8,600 nt of DNA from Firmicutes bacterium UBA5227 (GCA_002409285.1 DHUT01000080.1:1-8600); one strand, 5' to 3'; shown: positions 1-6,644, numbered from the stretch's first letter. A program made the numbers and translations. Notes: generated by a model from the sequence alone, not told the origin.

Positions 1-47
1 ATGAGACATTAAGCTGCTATCAGAAAATTAAATTATGGGAGTTGAAA

Positions 48-728
48 ATGGAAAAAGAAAAGAATACTATCCCCGGAAAAAAGAAGATAAGACTTGATGA
101 AACATTAAAAATGCTGTTTAGTGTATCAAAACCGTTGGTAATAAATATAGTGAATTACTTCTTCAGCGAGGACTTTGATGCAAATGACGAGTATGACGTG
201 GAATTTACATCTACAGAAAATGTAGACCTGAAGATTGAACTGAAAAGAGCGGACTTGTTTGTAAAGGTAGGGAAAATAAATACATATCATTTTGAATTTC
301 AGTTGAACGGTGAAAAATACATGGTACTCAGAATGTTTGACTATGGCTACAGAAAGGCTCTCAGTGAGCAAAAAGATGAAAATGTAATATGTTTTCCAAA
401 TCAAGCCGTTTTGTATCTGGAAGAAGCAAAAGGTATTCCGGATGAATTAAAGCTGAAGTTAATTTTTCCGTTAACTGACAATGGAGAGCAGGAAGTTGTA
501 TACAGGGCTATAGTAAAAAAAGCATGGGAAATAAGCGAAGAAGAAAAGCTGAAAAGAGGCTTGTATTCCTTGTTGCCGCTGGAAATATTTAAACTGAGAA
601 AAAAAGCTGAAGCAATAAAAACAGCGCCGGAAGATGAAATTTTTCAATTGTCAGAACAGATAAAAAATGATACAATGAAGATAATAGATAGAGCAATAGA
701 ATTATCGGACGAGAGGAAAGCTACCTGA
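48..728 (+). CDS. Rpn-family PD-(D/E)XK nuclease / putative transposase, probably C-terminally truncated
   Basis: The 226-residue product resembles the Rpn (recombination-promoting nuclease, PDDEXK transposase) family. These are cytoplasmic DNA-cutting proteins common in several copies in Clostridia. Visible signs are the N-terminal RLDETLKMLF segment (residues 15-24), an ADLFVKVGK strand with Asp69, and HFEFQLN (81-87), which supplies the E-x-Q form of the catalytic E-x-K. The hydrophobic VLRMFDYGYRK helix follows. The ATG at 48 is preferred over an in-frame TTG at 42 because GGGAG at 37-41 then sits six bases upstream. Family members usually run to about 300 residues, with a further helical tail after the point where this one stops (IELSDERKAT), so I infer loss of the C-terminus. 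The family call is fairly sure, activity is not. Confidence 0.82.
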   Translation: MEKEKNTIPGKKKIRLDETLKMLFSVSKPLVINIVNYFFSEDFDANDEYDVEFTSTENVDLKIELKRADLFVKVGKINTYHFEFQLNGEKYMVLRMFDYGYRKALSEQKDENVICFPNQAVLYLEEAKGIPDELKLKLIFPLTDNGEQEVVYRAIVKKAWEISEEEKLKRGLYSLLPLEIFKLRKKAEAIKTAPEDEIFQLSEQIKNDTMKIIDRAIELSDERKAT

Positions 729-756
729 TATTACAAGTATTTTTTTTGTTAATCAT
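721..756 (-). pseudogene. Orphan RBS and start codon of a lost minus-strand gene
   Basis: On the minus strand GAGGTGG stands four bases before ATG (756-754). The frame codes only MINKKNTCNIR and then reaches TAG at 723-721, overlapping the end of the Rpn-like gene. The site lies 50 bases after the stop of the S41 peptidase gene on the same strand, where a third operon gene would be expected. The good ribosome binding site followed by an 11-codon frame suggests the head of a gene whose body was removed by a rearrangement. A chance RBS-like sequence is the alternative. Confidence 0.35.
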
Positions 757-806
757 AACTCCACCTCTTTTAAATTATAAATTAATTAATGATATATTTT
801 TTTCTC

Positions 807-2149
807 TTATTTTTTCAAAATATAATCCATAAAAACATCCTTGTTTTCCTTAAAATCAATTACAGATGGAGATAATTCCACATCGGGTTTAATTGTCAGT
901 GCCCCGTCATCCGTAAGTTCATAATACTTAGTGGAGTAGCTGACTTCAATTTTTGAATTTGGAAGCTCAAATCTTAACACTTCTCCATAGCCGTTTGGAG
1001 AACCTCCTGTATGTTCACCTATTAACAATGCAGACACCTTACCATAGTTATCCACTACTTTCTTAATATCTAAAATACAATCGGCTCCTGCCGAAAAAGT
1101 ATCTCTCCCTGCTATAATAAAAACTTCGGTTTCCGGGTTGTTTACAATAAAAAGAGACAAACTGCTTAAAAATGGCAGTATTGTATTAGTGCTACCACCA
1201 CCATTGCTCCTTAAATCCACAACAATTTTATCTGTTTGTAAATCTTTAATTTCGTTAAACATGCTGTTGTTAAATTTGCTGAAAGGCATGGTATCCACAT
1301 CCCCGCAAACATTATACTTGAAATAAAGGGTATTATGTTCCGGAAGGTATTCGTACCAGTAATATTCTTCTCTGTCCCGGTCATATTCATATACATTTCT
1401 CTCATCTTCATATGAGATGCAAAGGTCAACTTTATCTGAAGTTGTAATTGGGATTACTTTTTCAACAACTTTGCCATCACTTTTTTCAAAAGAAACTGAT
1501 ATTTTTTCATAATCGGAGGCAATTCCCAGACCGTACATATACATAGGAAAAGTCAATAATTTAGGAAACGTAGCATTAACATGACTATCATTTTCATGGG
1601 AAACTAACGTCCTAAACTGCTCTGTTACGTAATTTATGTCCATCCCGTTTATCTCCACAACCTTGGAATACAATATGTCTTCCAAACTCTTGTCCGCATT
1701 TATTACATAAATTCCGTCATCAAACTTATAAAAAAGAACAGGATACATGTACTTATATAAATTAAATGAATTTGTATGTGTATGGGCATCTCCTATCAGA
1801 GCAATAATTTTGTCCATTTCAACAAACACTTCCTCATTTTCAAGCCTTCCTACCATGTTTTCCAAATGAACCATACTGCTGTTAAATTCCTCCCACGACA
1901 TGTTGTCATACATATTCACGTGTTTTTTCGGCAGCTCTTTTCTGAGAAATTCTATGTCCTCTTTCAGAAGCTGATTTCTTTTTTCATCTCTATAATCGTT
2001 GTTGAGTATGTAGCTCCGGCTATCTTCACCAGGCAGTTCATTTTCCTGATTTCCATATGTGGCATCATCCGATATATCACATGCGGAAAGGATGCTTATG
2101 CAAATTGATGTTATCAATAAAAAAAATATGTTTTCTTGTATTTCATCAT
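807..2149 (-). CDS. S41-family (C-terminal processing/tricorn-like) peptidase lipoprotein, signal peptide frameshifted
   Basis: This codes for a surface-anchored S41 serine peptidase of about 447 residues. Numbered from a TTG codon at 2117, the body holds GDAHTHT (109-115, the tricorn-type histidine region), VVDLRSNGGGST (299-310, the S41 signature), DTFSAGADC (339-347, nucleophile Ser342) and a late IKPDVEL. The N-terminus there is only half a signal: ITSICISILSAC, ending in a lipobox with Cys13. The missing half, MMKYKKTYFF, lies directly upstream in another frame after ATGATG (2149/2146) with GAGGGG at 2160-2155. One extra T in the T8 run (2119-2126) would join the halves into a textbook lipoprotein signal. 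As read, translation from the ATG stops after 11 codons. The RBS overlaps the stop codon of the upstream regulator gene, so the two are probably coupled. The substrate is unknown. Confidence 0.9.
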
Positions 2150-2158
2150 TTCATCCCC

Positions 2159-2491
2159 TCATTTTGCTTCTGATAAAGCTATCTCTTCTTTAAATTCCTT
2201 ATCCTTCTTATATTTGTCATATACTAATTTAAGGGTGTTCTTCAGCAGATATTTCCTGTAATCGTATCCGTAATGGGTTCTGACAAACCCATGGTCTTCA
2301 AGCTCCTTTTCTTTTTTGTTAATGCTGTCTCTGCACTTAAATTCTTTATTGTCGATTGTTTTTTTAGGATTGATAAACTTACTTATTTCAAAATCACATC
2401 CAAGTTTTTCGAAATTTTCGTTAACCATGTTATATATTCTTTCTAATTGCAATTCTTCATCATCACAAACGGCAATTTTGTATGTAAGCAT
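2159..2491 (-). CDS. Internally deleted LytTR-family response regulator (probable pseudogene)
   Basis: The 110-residue product starts like the receiver domain of an AgrA/VirR/LytR-type regulator: KIAVCDDEELQLERI (5-19) with the acidic pair Asp10-Asp11. After about residue 40 it jumps to a sequence like the DNA-binding LytTR domain: RDSINKKEKELEDHGFVRTHYGY (54-76) matches the family pattern of a helix followed by F-x-R-x-H-x-S-Y. The tail LLKNTLKL...YDKYK (82-94) resembles the last LytTR strands in shortened form. The middle of the receiver domain, including the phosphoacceptor Asp expected near residue 55, is absent, and normal members have about 240 residues. AGGAG nine bases before the ATG and a strong promoter suggest it is still expressed. 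It is first in an operon with the S41 lipoprotein. It cannot be a normal phosphorylated regulator. Confidence 0.72.
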   Translation of the reverse strand: MLTYKIAVCDDEELQLERIYNMVNENFEKLGCDFEISKFINPKKTIDNKEFKCRDSINKKEKELEDHGFVRTHYGYDYRKYLLKNTLKLVYDKYKKDKEFKEEIALSEAK

Positions 2492-2576
2492 TCAGTCATT
2501 CTCCTTTGTACTTCCAAATTTTATATCAGCATTGTAAACCCCATGATACCGTTAAAAACCCACTCGGTGTTATTCC

Positions 2577-2605
2577 ATTATATTATTTTTCTCGCATATT
2601 TTCAA
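2577..2605 (-). promoter_or_regulatory. Sigma-A promoter of the regulator-peptidase operon
   Basis: On the minus strand TTGAAA (2605-2600) and a perfect TATAAT (2582-2577) are separated by 17 bases. Transcription should start near 2570, giving a leader of about 80 bases before the ATG at 2491. This is the best consensus promoter in the window. Confidence 0.82.
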
Positions 2606-2633
2606 CTTTTTGTTAAAACTTTGCCGATTATTT

Positions 2634-2673
2634 AAAAAAACAAGAGCGGCTTAATTTTCACCGCTCTTGTTTT
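2634..2673 (-). terminator. Strong intrinsic terminator, able to work in both directions
   Basis: CAAGAGCGG (2641-2649) pairs perfectly with CCGCTCTTG (2661-2669) around an 11-base loop. A7 lies on the left side and T4 on the right, so a U-tract follows the hairpin on either strand, the longer one on the minus strand. It ends the minus-strand unit of the membrane protein gene at 2719-3414 and insulates the promoter at 2577-2605. Confidence 0.88.
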
Positions 2674-2718
2674 GCTTTTAATTATATTTTCCACTGATTT
2701 CACTTCATTTTTACTATA

Positions 2719-3414
2719 TTAATCATCTTTTTTTTCCTGTTTTTTAAGCTGATAATATCCCCAGATTGAAATTCCCAATGCACTGAGGGCATCCACAATT
2801 ATATCTTTCATCGTATCAGAGACAGCAGCTCTTCCTACTAATGGAATTCCGTTTTCAGTGGTATGCTTTTGCATATTCAGTGACAGTAATCCGTCAAAGG
2901 TATATTCATAAATTTCCCACACTGCTCCTGCCGCCAGCGCAAAGCAAAAGGCAAACAGTGCAACAAAAAACGGGCTCAGGTGCATCTTTAAAATGCTGCG
3001 TTCGTTTAAAAAGCTTACCAGCCAGAATCCCAGCGCTCCAAGCATGGCTCCGCTGAATGCGTGCAAAATTGTGTCCCAGTGAGGTATAAGATAATAGAAA
3101 TCTCGCACTTCTCCTAAATATATTGCACAATATAAGAAGATGAAATACACGATTTCCATATTGTTCGGAATATCTATGGACAGCCTGCGCTCAATCATTG
3201 ACGGAAGCATCATAACAACCAGACCCAAAATACACTGTAAAAGCATGAGAACATAATCACTCTTGATTTTTACGTGAACATCCGAGTTAACCGGCTCGGA
3301 GGGAGCCATTATAATCCTTATTATCGTAAATACGATGGATAGTAACAAAATCGCAAATAAAAACCGCCCTGAAATCTTTCTCCAATCTCTTTCTTTTTTT
3401 CTACTACCTGCCAT
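2719..3414 (-). CDS. Six-helix integral membrane protein, YjdF/DUF2238-like
   Basis: The 231-residue product has a basic N-terminus and about six hydrophobic segments (roughly 17-36, 53-71, 87-102, 116-135, 148-165 and 203-221), so it is a multi-pass membrane protein. Conserved-looking polar motifs are HWDTILHAFSG (112-122), AVWEIYEYTFD (164-174) and DTMKDIIVDALSALG (200-214). This pattern of D-x-x-x-H, W-E-x-x-E and D-T-x-x-D-x-x-x-D-x-x-G is what I know from the YjdF/DUF2238 group of uncharacterised membrane proteins. VanZ-like or phosphatase-like membrane families are less likely alternatives. The ATG at 3414 has GAGAGG five bases upstream. It lies 62 bases after the CobS-like gene in the same direction and is followed by the strong terminator. 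Its function is unknown. Confidence 0.7.
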   Translation of the reverse strand: MAGSRKKERDWRKISGRFLFAILLLSIVFTIIRIIMAPSEPVNSDVHVKIKSDYVLMLLQCILGLVVMMLPSMIERRLSIDIPNNMEIVYFIFLYCAIYLGEVRDFYYLIPHWDTILHAFSGAMLGALGFWLVSFLNERSILKMHLSPFFVALFAFCFALAAGAVWEIYEYTFDGLLSLNMQKHTTENGIPLVGRAAVSDTMKDIIVDALSALGISIWGYYQLKKQEKKDD

Positions 3415-3476
3415 ATTACCTCTCTATGCTTTTTTATTTATTCCCAACATTATAATCTCTGATCCTTAATCAAGCC

Positions 3477-4178
3477 CTAAATTTTCAGCAAATAAGTGAT
3501 TATCAAAAACAAAACCTGCGTTACTTCAATAAAGGTTCCTTCTATTGAACCGGGTAAAAGTTTGACTTTATCATCCAATATACTTACAACCATTCCCAGC
3601 AGTATATATGTCAGTGACAAGGAGATAACCAATTTGTAATTAAATAAGGCGGCTATTAAAAATGAAATACTAAACGCAACTATGACGTGAGCCTTGCCAC
3701 AATGTTTCATTATGGAAGTATTATCTTTGCTGCGTTTTATTACCGAGCTTAATATTGCCGGACTTGAGTATCCTGCAACCGACATGACAATCAGCGATGT
3801 TGACGGAACAATTCTGAAAAGTGAAAAATACATTAAGTTTATTAACGTAATACCAATTAATCCAGACAACTGCTCAGACTGAGTTTTTGGTTTAATGTAA
3901 TAGTTCAATGTTCTGTAAGCGTCTTTCATATTTGAAGACTTCGTTATTATAACATAATATGTAAGAATTAATGCACTTACAAAAAAACCGTCATAAAAGT
4001 TTTTGAGAAATGAAATAATAAATGCAACAAAACCAACAGCAAAGCCAATTAAAGGCAGTACCAAAATTCCGTTTTTGTAATCCTCATCCGTTGTTTCTGC
4101 GTATATAGCAATATCGATGCAAGTATATTTTTTCAGCATTAAAACCATGCCAATCACAATACTTCTTAAGTCAAACAT
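3477..4178 (-). CDS. Degenerate CobS-like (adenosylcobinamide-GDP ribazoletransferase family) membrane protein
   Basis: The 233-residue hydrophobic protein aligns by eye with CobS, the membrane enzyme of the last steps of cobalamin synthesis. LVLPLIGFAVG (39-49) corresponds to the family FPLVGLLIG, LSGLIGITLINLMYF (104-118) to the GAFGVIAL helix, and LPGSIEGTFIEVTQVLFLI (208-226) to the C-terminal TGDxxGAxIExTEVLxLL. The acidic H-x-DGLAD-x-x-DG motif is missing; ITKSSNMKDAYRTLN (78-92) stands in its place. The C-terminal Asp of TGD is Ser here, and the Glu of TEV is Gln. It is therefore unlikely to be a working cobalamin synthase, and no other cob gene is nearby. The start at 4178 is chosen because AAGAGGG lies seven bases upstream; a longer frame from 4220 would overlap the promoter. 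Confidence 0.62.
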   Translation of the reverse strand: MFDLRSIVIGMVLMLKKYTCIDIAIYAETTDEDYKNGILVLPLIGFAVGFVAFIISFLKNFYDGFFVSALILTYYVIITKSSNMKDAYRTLNYYIKPKTQSEQLSGLIGITLINLMYFSLFRIVPSTSLIVMSVAGYSSPAILSSVIKRSKDNTSIMKHCGKAHVIVAFSISFLIAALFNYKLVISLSLTYILLGMVVSILDDKVKLLPGSIEGTFIEVTQVLFLIITYLLKI

Positions 4179-4202
4179 ATGTCTACCCTCTTCATTTTCA
4201 AC

Positions 4203-4211
4203 ATTATACCA
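4203..4211 (-). promoter_or_regulatory. Extended -10 promoter of the CobS-like gene
   Basis: TGGTATAAT (4211-4203, minus strand) is an extended -10 element with a perfect TATAAT. Only a poor -35 (TTTATT or TTATTA) is found upstream, as is usual for extended -10 promoters. Transcription would start near 4196, about 18 bases before the ATG at 4178, so this gene need not depend on read-through from the SLH gene. Confidence 0.6.
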
Positions 4212-4238
4212 CATACGCAAAAATTAATAAATACGAAA

Positions 4239-5600
4239 TTATACTGTAGGTAATAAATTATAGAATCTCATGAGTATCATATATGTCTCCTGATATGTAC
4301 AGTAATTATACGGCTTAAAGCTTGTTCCGTCACCTTTCAGCAATCCCTTGCCTGCCGAAAAGTATATAATAGGTTTTTCTGATTCATCAATATCTGATAT
4401 GTCATTATATTCAACATCTTTGTAATCAGAAATGTCCATCCCAAGCTCGTTCCCTAAATAAAATAAAATTTTTGCCATTTCCAGCCTTGTAATGTATTCA
4501 TCGGAATTTATCCGACTTTCATCGTCCGTAAAACATATTTGATAGGCTTCATCCATTCTTTTTATCTTGTCATTGCAACCATCCTCATAAGGATTTATAT
4601 TTCCGGTTTTCTTGTCAAGATATACTTCACCTTTTATGGGATCGATAGCTACGTGATCCTCTTGCTTAACTAATCCAAATAATTTGCCGAACTTATCTTT
4701 TCCAAGCTTGCTCTCAATTAAATTCAATGTGAGAAAACAGAAATCACCCTTTGTTATATACGAATTATACATTCCTTCAAACTCTTCAGGTATCAGGGAA
4801 GACTCTTTCATGGCTTTTATTGCATCTAATGCCCATTCATCCGGTTTTTGGGGCAGTGCATCCTGCCATAGTCTTGTATCTGATGTTACAGAGGTGAAAC
4901 ATTGGTCAATTATTGAAGCAAGGTATTCAATCTTTTTATGTATGGCTGTATAGCTTCCGTTGTTTAAATTTCTGAGGACCTCAGGATGGGCTTCGCTAAA
5001 CAATATAATGTCGGCAATTTCATCATTGAAGCTCATGGCGGAGTGCTTGTTTATAAATACATTTTCATAGCCTTTGCCCCATGTTTCATACTTGCATTCT
5101 CCATTCAATTTTTCAAATTCGGTTTTTATTTTATCATAACCATAAACTTTAAATAAATAATCTCTGATATATTGTCCCGCTTCATAGACAAAACCTTCTT
5201 CAGAAGCAACACACGCATCATCATATATATTGTTTTGCATTATGTATATATACAAATCAGCTCTTTTTTTATCTAATTTATACTCAGAAAATAAATCGCT
5301 TATTGTTTCAGTTCTGTCAATTATGACGTTTGTGCTTATTCCACTTTTAGAATAAAATTTAGTGATTTCACTGATCATGCCGGCAGGAAATCTTTTTAAT
5401 CCCCGGTCAAGTACCGTTAAACTGTCTATATAATTTATATTATCTTCATTGTTGTGAATAACGATATTTATACCATATTCTTTCTCTAAATTTTCCTTTA
5501 ATTTGTCCTCATTCAATTGTTCATGAGTAAATCCATATGCCGTTGTCCCAATAAAGCAGAACATTAACGAAATGCATAGTACTTTGATTATTCTTATCAT
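4239..5600 (-). CDS. Secreted SLH-domain protein with degenerate lethal-factor-like metalloprotease domain
   Basis: The 453-residue product begins with a signal peptide (MIRIIKVLCISLMFCFIGTT, probable cleavage after AYG23). Residues 40-230 resemble the anthrax lethal factor-type (ATLF) zinc peptidase fold found in many clostridial surface proteins: YIDSLTVLDRGLKRFPAGMI (57-76), then ADLYIYI (114-120), then the helix expected to carry HExxH. Here that helix reads VYEAGQYIRDYL (138-149), so both zinc-binding histidines are Tyr and Gln. FNDEIADI (191-198) sits where the third ligand region lies. Residues 255-450 hold about three divergent S-layer homology repeats (ITKGDFCFL, ITRLEMAKILFYLG and CTYQETYMILMRFYN are their ends), which would bind cell-wall polymer. 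GAGGT lies seven bases before the ATG. I infer a wall-attached pseudoprotease or binding protein. Confidence 0.8.
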   Translation of the reverse strand: MIRIIKVLCISLMFCFIGTTAYGFTHEQLNEDKLKENLEKEYGINIVIHNNEDNINYIDSLTVLDRGLKRFPAGMISEITKFYSKSGISTNVIIDRTETISDLFSEYKLDKKRADLYIYIMQNNIYDDACVASEEGFVYEAGQYIRDYLFKVYGYDKIKTEFEKLNGECKYETWGKGYENVFINKHSAMSFNDEIADIILFSEAHPEVLRNLNNGSYTAIHKKIEYLASIIDQCFTSVTSDTRLWQDALPQKPDEWALDAIKAMKESSLIPEEFEGMYNSYITKGDFCFLTLNLIESKLGKDKFGKLFGLVKQEDHVAIDPIKGEVYLDKKTGNINPYEDGCNDKIKRMDEAYQICFTDDESRINSDEYITRLEMAKILFYLGNELGMDISDYKDVEYNDISDIDESEKPIIYFSAGKGLLKGDGTSFKPYNYCTYQETYMILMRFYNLLPTV

Positions 5601-5671
5601 AGCATCTACCTCACTTTATATTTTTTACTTGATACTAATTCAAATTAAATATTTCCCTTAAAGTAAATTAG

Positions 5672-5700
5672 TATATACCGTTTTCCTATATTGCGGACAA
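5672..5700 (-). promoter_or_regulatory. Probable promoter of the SLH protein gene
   Basis: On the minus strand TTGTCC (5700-5695) and TATATA (5677-5672) are 17 bases apart. Transcription would start near 5665, leaving a leader of about 65 bases to the ATG at 5600. The -35 lies inside the 22-bp dyad at 5692-5713. Confidence 0.55.
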
Positions 5701-5713
5701 ATATTTATCCGCA
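5692..5713. promoter_or_regulatory. 22-bp dyad overlapping the -35 of the SLH gene: candidate operator
   Basis: TGCGGACAAATATTTATCCGCA is a palindrome apart from one mismatched pair (C5698 against A5707). Its right half-site, read on the minus strand, contributes the TTGTCC -35 element. The position fits a repressor site. The regulator is unknown. Confidence 0.45.
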
Positions 5714-5788
5714 TTTTAAAATTAAAACAGTATGAGTAGCATGACTGAAAAAATTATAGCACACAGTTATACTATTATCAATAAAAAT

Positions 5789-5803
5789 ATGTAAACGTTT
5801 ACT
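5789..5803. promoter_or_regulatory. cre-like (CcpA / LacI-family) operator
   Basis: ATGTAAACGTTTACT fits the catabolite-responsive element pattern WTGNAANCGNWNNCW at every fixed position and contains the perfect 12-bp palindrome GTAAACGTTTAC. Its centre lies about 50 bases upstream of the predicted rlmH transcription start, a position where CcpA is known to activate in Bacillus. It is about 130 bases from the start of the divergent SLH transcript. A different LacI-family protein could use it. Confidence 0.5.
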
Positions 5804-5812
5804 AAAAAATCC

Positions 5813-5840
5813 TTAAAAACTTGATTTTTTATGTTATAAT
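5813..5840 (+). promoter_or_regulatory. rlmH promoter (extended -10)
   Basis: TGTTATAAT (5832-5840) is an extended -10 with perfect TATAAT. A weak -35, TTAAAA (5813-5818), lies 16 bases upstream. Transcription would begin near 5847, about 54 bases before the ATG at 5901. A second option, TTGATT at 5821 with an AT-rich -10 near 5845, is poorer. Confidence 0.55.
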
Positions 5841-5900
5841 ATCATTATATTATAAATAGTAAGATTTATGAGAATAAAATTAATACTAAAGGGTGTACTT

Positions 5901-6380
5901 ATGAAAATCACAATAATTTCTGTGGGAAAAATAAAAGAAAGATTTTTCACGGATGCAATAAATGAATATTCAAAAAGATTATCGAAGTTTTGCAAGCTTA
6001 CCGAGGAAGTAATACCTGACGAAAGAGCTGACGAGGGCTTTTCTCAATCAGAAATTGAGCAGGTTAAAATAAAGGAAGGAACGAAAATACTTAACAAGAT
6101 TCCAAAGAATTCCTATGTGTTTGCACTTGATATCAAAGGAAAGCAACTAAGCTCTGAGGAGTTGGCAGAAAAAATTAATATCTTGGGAATTGACGGTATA
6201 TCGGACATCACCTTTATAATTGGCGGCAGCAATGGTTTATCCCAGGGTGTTTTAGACATTGCAGATTTTAAGCTGTCGTTTTCCAAAATGACATTCCCTC
6301 ACCAGCTTTTCAAGGTAATATTATTGGAGCAGATTTACAGAGCATTTAAAATTAACGCCAGAGAGGCTTACCATAAGTGA
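5901..6380 (+). CDS. rlmH: 23S rRNA (pseudouridine-1915-N3)-methyltransferase RlmH
   Basis: RlmH is a small SPOUT-class methyltransferase that transfers a methyl group from SAM to N3 of pseudouridine 1915 in helix 69 of 23S rRNA on the assembled 70S ribosome. The 159-residue product has the family length. It shows the opening MKITIISVGKIKE, the central YVFALDIKGKQLSSEE (residues 72-87), the SAM-binding IIGGSNGLS loop (115-123), FSKMTFPHQLFKVILLEQIYRAF, and the usual terminal YHK. The ATG at 5901 is chosen over an in-frame ATG at 5868 because AAAGGG lies upstream of it and the product then starts exactly like known RlmH proteins. It is transcribed divergently from the SLH gene and alone in its unit. 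In many Firmicutes rlmH sits near the replication origin; nothing here confirms that. Confidence 0.97.
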   Translation: MKITIISVGKIKERFFTDAINEYSKRLSKFCKLTEEVIPDERADEGFSQSEIEQVKIKEGTKILNKIPKNSYVFALDIKGKQLSSEELAEKINILGIDGISDITFIIGGSNGLSQGVLDIADFKLSFSKMTFPHQLFKVILLEQIYRAFKINAREAYHK

Positions 6381-6382
6381 AA

Positions 6383-6415
6383 TGGTAGACAACCTTGTCC
6401 ACCAACTTATTTTTT
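6383..6415 (+). terminator. Likely rlmH terminator
   Basis: TGGTAGACAA (6383-6392) pairs with TTGTCCACCA (6395-6404) except for one A-C mismatch; the loop closes at ACCT. A T-rich stretch (6408-6415) follows. It begins three bases after the rlmH stop codon. The U-tract is broken by an A, so termination may be partial. Confidence 0.6.
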
Positions 6416-6435
6416 AATACCTTTTATATTAATCT

Positions 6436-6451
6436 GTAGTTACATAACTAC
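6436..6451. repeat. Perfect 7-bp inverted repeat upstream of the left antitoxin copy
   Basis: GTAGTTA (6436-6442) and TAACTAC (6445-6451) flank CA. It lies about 25 bases upstream of the -35 position of the left antitoxin copy and is absent from the right copy. It may be a protein-binding dyad; nothing more can be said. Confidence 0.3.
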
Positions 6452-6474
6452 AACACTTTTATTTATATTTTATA

Positions 6475-6596
6475 TTTATTTTTGCTAATAATTAGGCTAT
6501 AATTTACATAAGATAAAGAATAGGTAGTTGGCTATAGCTGACTTAACATAAAAATCGTTTGTAATTACTCTGGACCAACAGGGTAATTACCTTTTT
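6475..6596 (+). ncRNA. Left copy of the type I antitoxin RNA, with promoter and terminator
   Basis: The -10 TATAAT (6498-6503) has only TTTATT at the -35 position (6475-6480). The RNA should run from about 6510 to the T-run near 6596, about 87 bases. It shares a nearly exact segment from 6487 to 6546 with the right copy at 7441-7498, including ACATAAGATAAAGAATAGG. It has a small GTTGGC/GCTGAC stem (6527-6542). The terminator stem TAATTACTCTG (6562-6572) with CAGGGTAATTA (6579-6589) is followed by a T-run. One T-G pair replaces the C-G pair of the right copy, which keeps the fold only in the plus-strand RNA. The toxin it would face here is broken. Confidence 0.6.
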
Positions 6597-6642
6597 GTCC
6601 ATTTATGACTACAACCATTAACATTGCGAATGCAATCATTAA
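6565..6642 (-). pseudogene. Remnant of a holin-like type I toxin gene (left copy)
   Basis: The minus strand still reads LMIAFAMLMVVVINGQK, identical to the membrane segment of the intact toxin at 7540-7620. Similarity ends abruptly at 6642, so the first eight codons, the ribosome binding site and the promoter are gone. A one-base loss after GQK also removes the normal stop; the frame continues through the hairpin to TAA at 6567-6565. There is no usable start signal, so no toxin should be made from this copy. Confidence 0.75.
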
Positions 6643-6644
6643 TT

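Noticed and set aside
2519..2577. Short minus-strand frame reading WNNTEWVFNGIMGFTMLI in the regulator leader
   Set aside because: It looks slightly protein-like, but it begins at the predicted -10 box, has no start codon with RBS, and is only 18 codons long.
2841..3130. Overlapping frames on both strands inside the membrane protein gene
   Set aside because: They are shadows of the YjdF-like gene, with no RBS and no family pattern.
3449..3454. TATAAT on the minus strand upstream of the YjdF-like gene
   Set aside because: No -35 at a workable distance and no TG extension. The gene may instead be read from the CobS-like gene promoter.
4684..4953. 89-codon plus-strand frame opposite the SLH gene
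   Set aside because: Shadow of the SLH-domain coding sequence; no start signals and no recognisable protein pattern.
6482..6503. TTGCTA as -35 of the left antitoxin copy
   Set aside because: Only 10 bases separate it from TATAAT, too short for a sigma-A promoter.
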